From Desulfotignum sp. (GTDB taxonomy: Bacteria; Desulfobacterota; Desulfobacteria; Desulfobacterales; Desulfobacteraceae): a stretch of DNA of 5,998 bases. The position numbers were made by a program, and so were the translations under genes. Position 1 is the first letter of the stretch, and the number at the start of each line of letters is the position of its first letter. The stretch covers positions 1 through 5,998 of the forward strand of contig JAABRW010000058.1 of NCBI GenBank assembly GCA_011390695.1, read 5' to 3'. Under the pieces are notes generated by a model. That model ran no database searches and was not told where the DNA came from. It saw nothing but the letters and a program-made list of their open reading frames with translations. Positions 5,003 to 5,998 of the stretch are shown in pieces.

Positions 5003-5998
5003 TTATTGTTCGTCTGAAATATCCAGGTTAAAGAGCTGGCGGGTCACATTCAGGTACAAAGAATCATCCCGGTGGGTGCCGGTATTTCTTAAAAACAGGA
5101 TCGGGTCATGGATGGCCCGGGATGCAATGGCCCGGGTCATGCGGCGGATGGCAGCCCTGTCCTGTTCTGACAAATGATCCAGATGGGCCAGGGTTTTGTC
5201 ACACTCCATTTCCACAATGGCTGTCATCTTGTCGTTAATGGCTTTGATGGTAGGGACAATGGCCAGGCTGTCCAGCCATTTTCTGAACTTGACCACCGCC
5301 TGGGCCACAAACCGCTCAGCCTTGACGGTTTCCTGCTCCCGCTGCTGGATATTGGATGCCACAATGGTTTTCAGATCATCAATATCATAAACATAGGCAT
5401 TGGACAGTGTATTGATTTTCGGATCAATATCCCGGGGCACGGCAATATCAATGAAGAACAGGGTCCTGTATTGCCGTTTTTTCATGGCCTTTTTCACCTG
5501 ATCCGCCGTTATCACGTATTGGGTGGCACCGGTGGAAGAGATGATAATGTCCACATCCGCCAGTGCGGATTCCCGTTCTTCAAAACCCATGGCCTGGCCC
5601 CTGAATTTTTCAGCCAGGGTTACGGCATTTTCAAAGGTCCGGTTGGCCACCAGAACCTGTTTCACATTATGGGACATGAGATGTTCCACCGCCAGTTCCG
5701 CCATCTCCCCTGCCCCCAGCAGCAGTACGCTTTTTGTGGACAGGTCGCTGAAAATTTTATTGGCCAGTTCCACTGCGGCATAACTGATGGAAACAGCATT
5801 GTCCCCTATCCCGGTTTCCTTGCGCACCTGCTTGGCAATGGAAAATGCCTTGTGCATCATCCGGTTGAGCAGCACCCCTGAAGCCCCGGCTTCCACCGCT
5901 GTTCTGTAGGCCTGCTTCACCTGGCCCAGGATCTGGGGTTCCCCCACCATCATGGAATCCAGACTGGACGCCACCCGGAAAATATGGCGGACCGCCTC
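5003..5998 (-). CDS. hemA: Glutamyl-tRNA reductase, N-terminus missing
   Basis: The frame is open from the right edge to TAA at 5005-5003, giving 331 residues. The GTG at 5974 is internal: the preceding codons read EAVRHIFR, continuing into VASSLDSMMVGEPQILGQVK, the conserved HemA segment. The enzyme reduces glutamyl-tRNA(Glu) with NADPH to glutamate-1-semialdehyde, the first step of C5-pathway tetrapyrrole synthesis (heme, siroheme, cobamides). In the visible part, numbered from the edge: end of the catalytic domain (1-50), the NADPH-binding Rossmann domain with GAGEM at 95-99 and ANRT at 118-121, SSTGA near 154-158, FIDIAVPRDIDP at about 182-193, YDIDDL at 204-209, and the helical dimerisation tail to the end. 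The missing part (roughly 95-100 residues by family length) holds the catalytic Cys, so activity cannot be judged here. It lies upstream of dksA in the same direction with a 76-bp gap. Confidence 0.96.
   Translation of the reverse strand, partial: EAVRHIFRVASSLDSMMVGEPQILGQVKQAYRTAVEAGASGVLLNRMMHKAFSIAKQVRKETGIGDNAVSISYAAVELANKIFSDLSTKSVLLLGAGEMAELAVEHLMSHNVKQVLVANRTFENAVTLAEKFRGQAMGFEERESALADVDIIISSTGATQYVITADQVKKAMKKRQYRTLFFIDIAVPRDIDPKINTLSNAYVYDIDDLKTIVASNIQQREQETVKAERFVAQAVVKFRKWLDSLAIVPTIKAINDKMTAIVEMECDKTLAHLDHLSEQDRAAIRRMTRAIASRAIHDPILFLRNTGTHRDDSLYLNVTRQLFNLDISDEQ

Noticed and set aside
5106..5140. Two copies of ATGGCCCGGG close together, as a regulatory repeat
   Set aside because: They lie in the hemA coding region and encode the repeated RAIASRAI pattern of the C-terminal helix; they are better explained by protein sequence, although they do count toward the CCCGGG excess.
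5174..5881. Plus-strand open frame of 235 codons antisense to hemA
   Set aside because: It sits wholly within hemA on the other strand, and its His/Gly/Phe-rich translation resembles no family, so it is a reverse-strand shadow.
1..5998. Defence system, mobile element or CRISPR
   Set aside because: All five genes are recognisable housekeeping or core-type genes, there are no repeats or integrase-like proteins, and no composition break was seen by eye.

Overview
The window is chromosomal, gene-dense core genome from a Gram-negative bacterium. Base composition is moderate (roughly half G+C by eye). The protein sequences (short DksA, HemA, class A PBP, RNase III next to an Elp3-type radical SAM gene) look most like Desulfobacterota, probably the Desulfobacteraceae. 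That placement is judged from sequence style, not from a search. There is no sign of phage, insertion sequence, CRISPR, tRNA or rRNA.

Layout: positions 1-1983 (+) hold the 3' four-fifths or so of a class A penicillin-binding protein (PBP1A type), which enters from the left edge. All other genes are on the minus strand and, read from right to left, form one tight run: hemA (5998-5003, its 5' end beyond the right edge), a 76-bp gap carrying a strong sigma70-type promoter, dksA (4926-4564), a 518-codon gene (4551-2995), and a radical SAM gene (2992-1967). The dksA to 518-codon gene gap is 12 bp, and the next gap is 2 bp. The radical SAM gene and the PBP gene converge and overlap by 17 bp, with no visible terminator between them. 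No stretch over 300 bases lacks a gene.

The standout is the 518-residue protein. It is one uninterrupted reading frame joining a complete YciV/RNase AM-type PHP phosphoesterase (residues about 1-285) to a complete RNase III (about 293-518). Both halves keep the metal-binding or catalytic residues of their families. In E. coli, RNase III excises the rRNA precursors and RNase AM (YciV) trims the 5' ends of the products, as two separate proteins. Here the two activities appear to be in one chain. The neighbours fit: DksA controls rRNA transcription, so dksA plus the fusion could link rRNA synthesis to rRNA maturation. The radical SAM gene may add an RNA-modification step, but its substrate is unknown.
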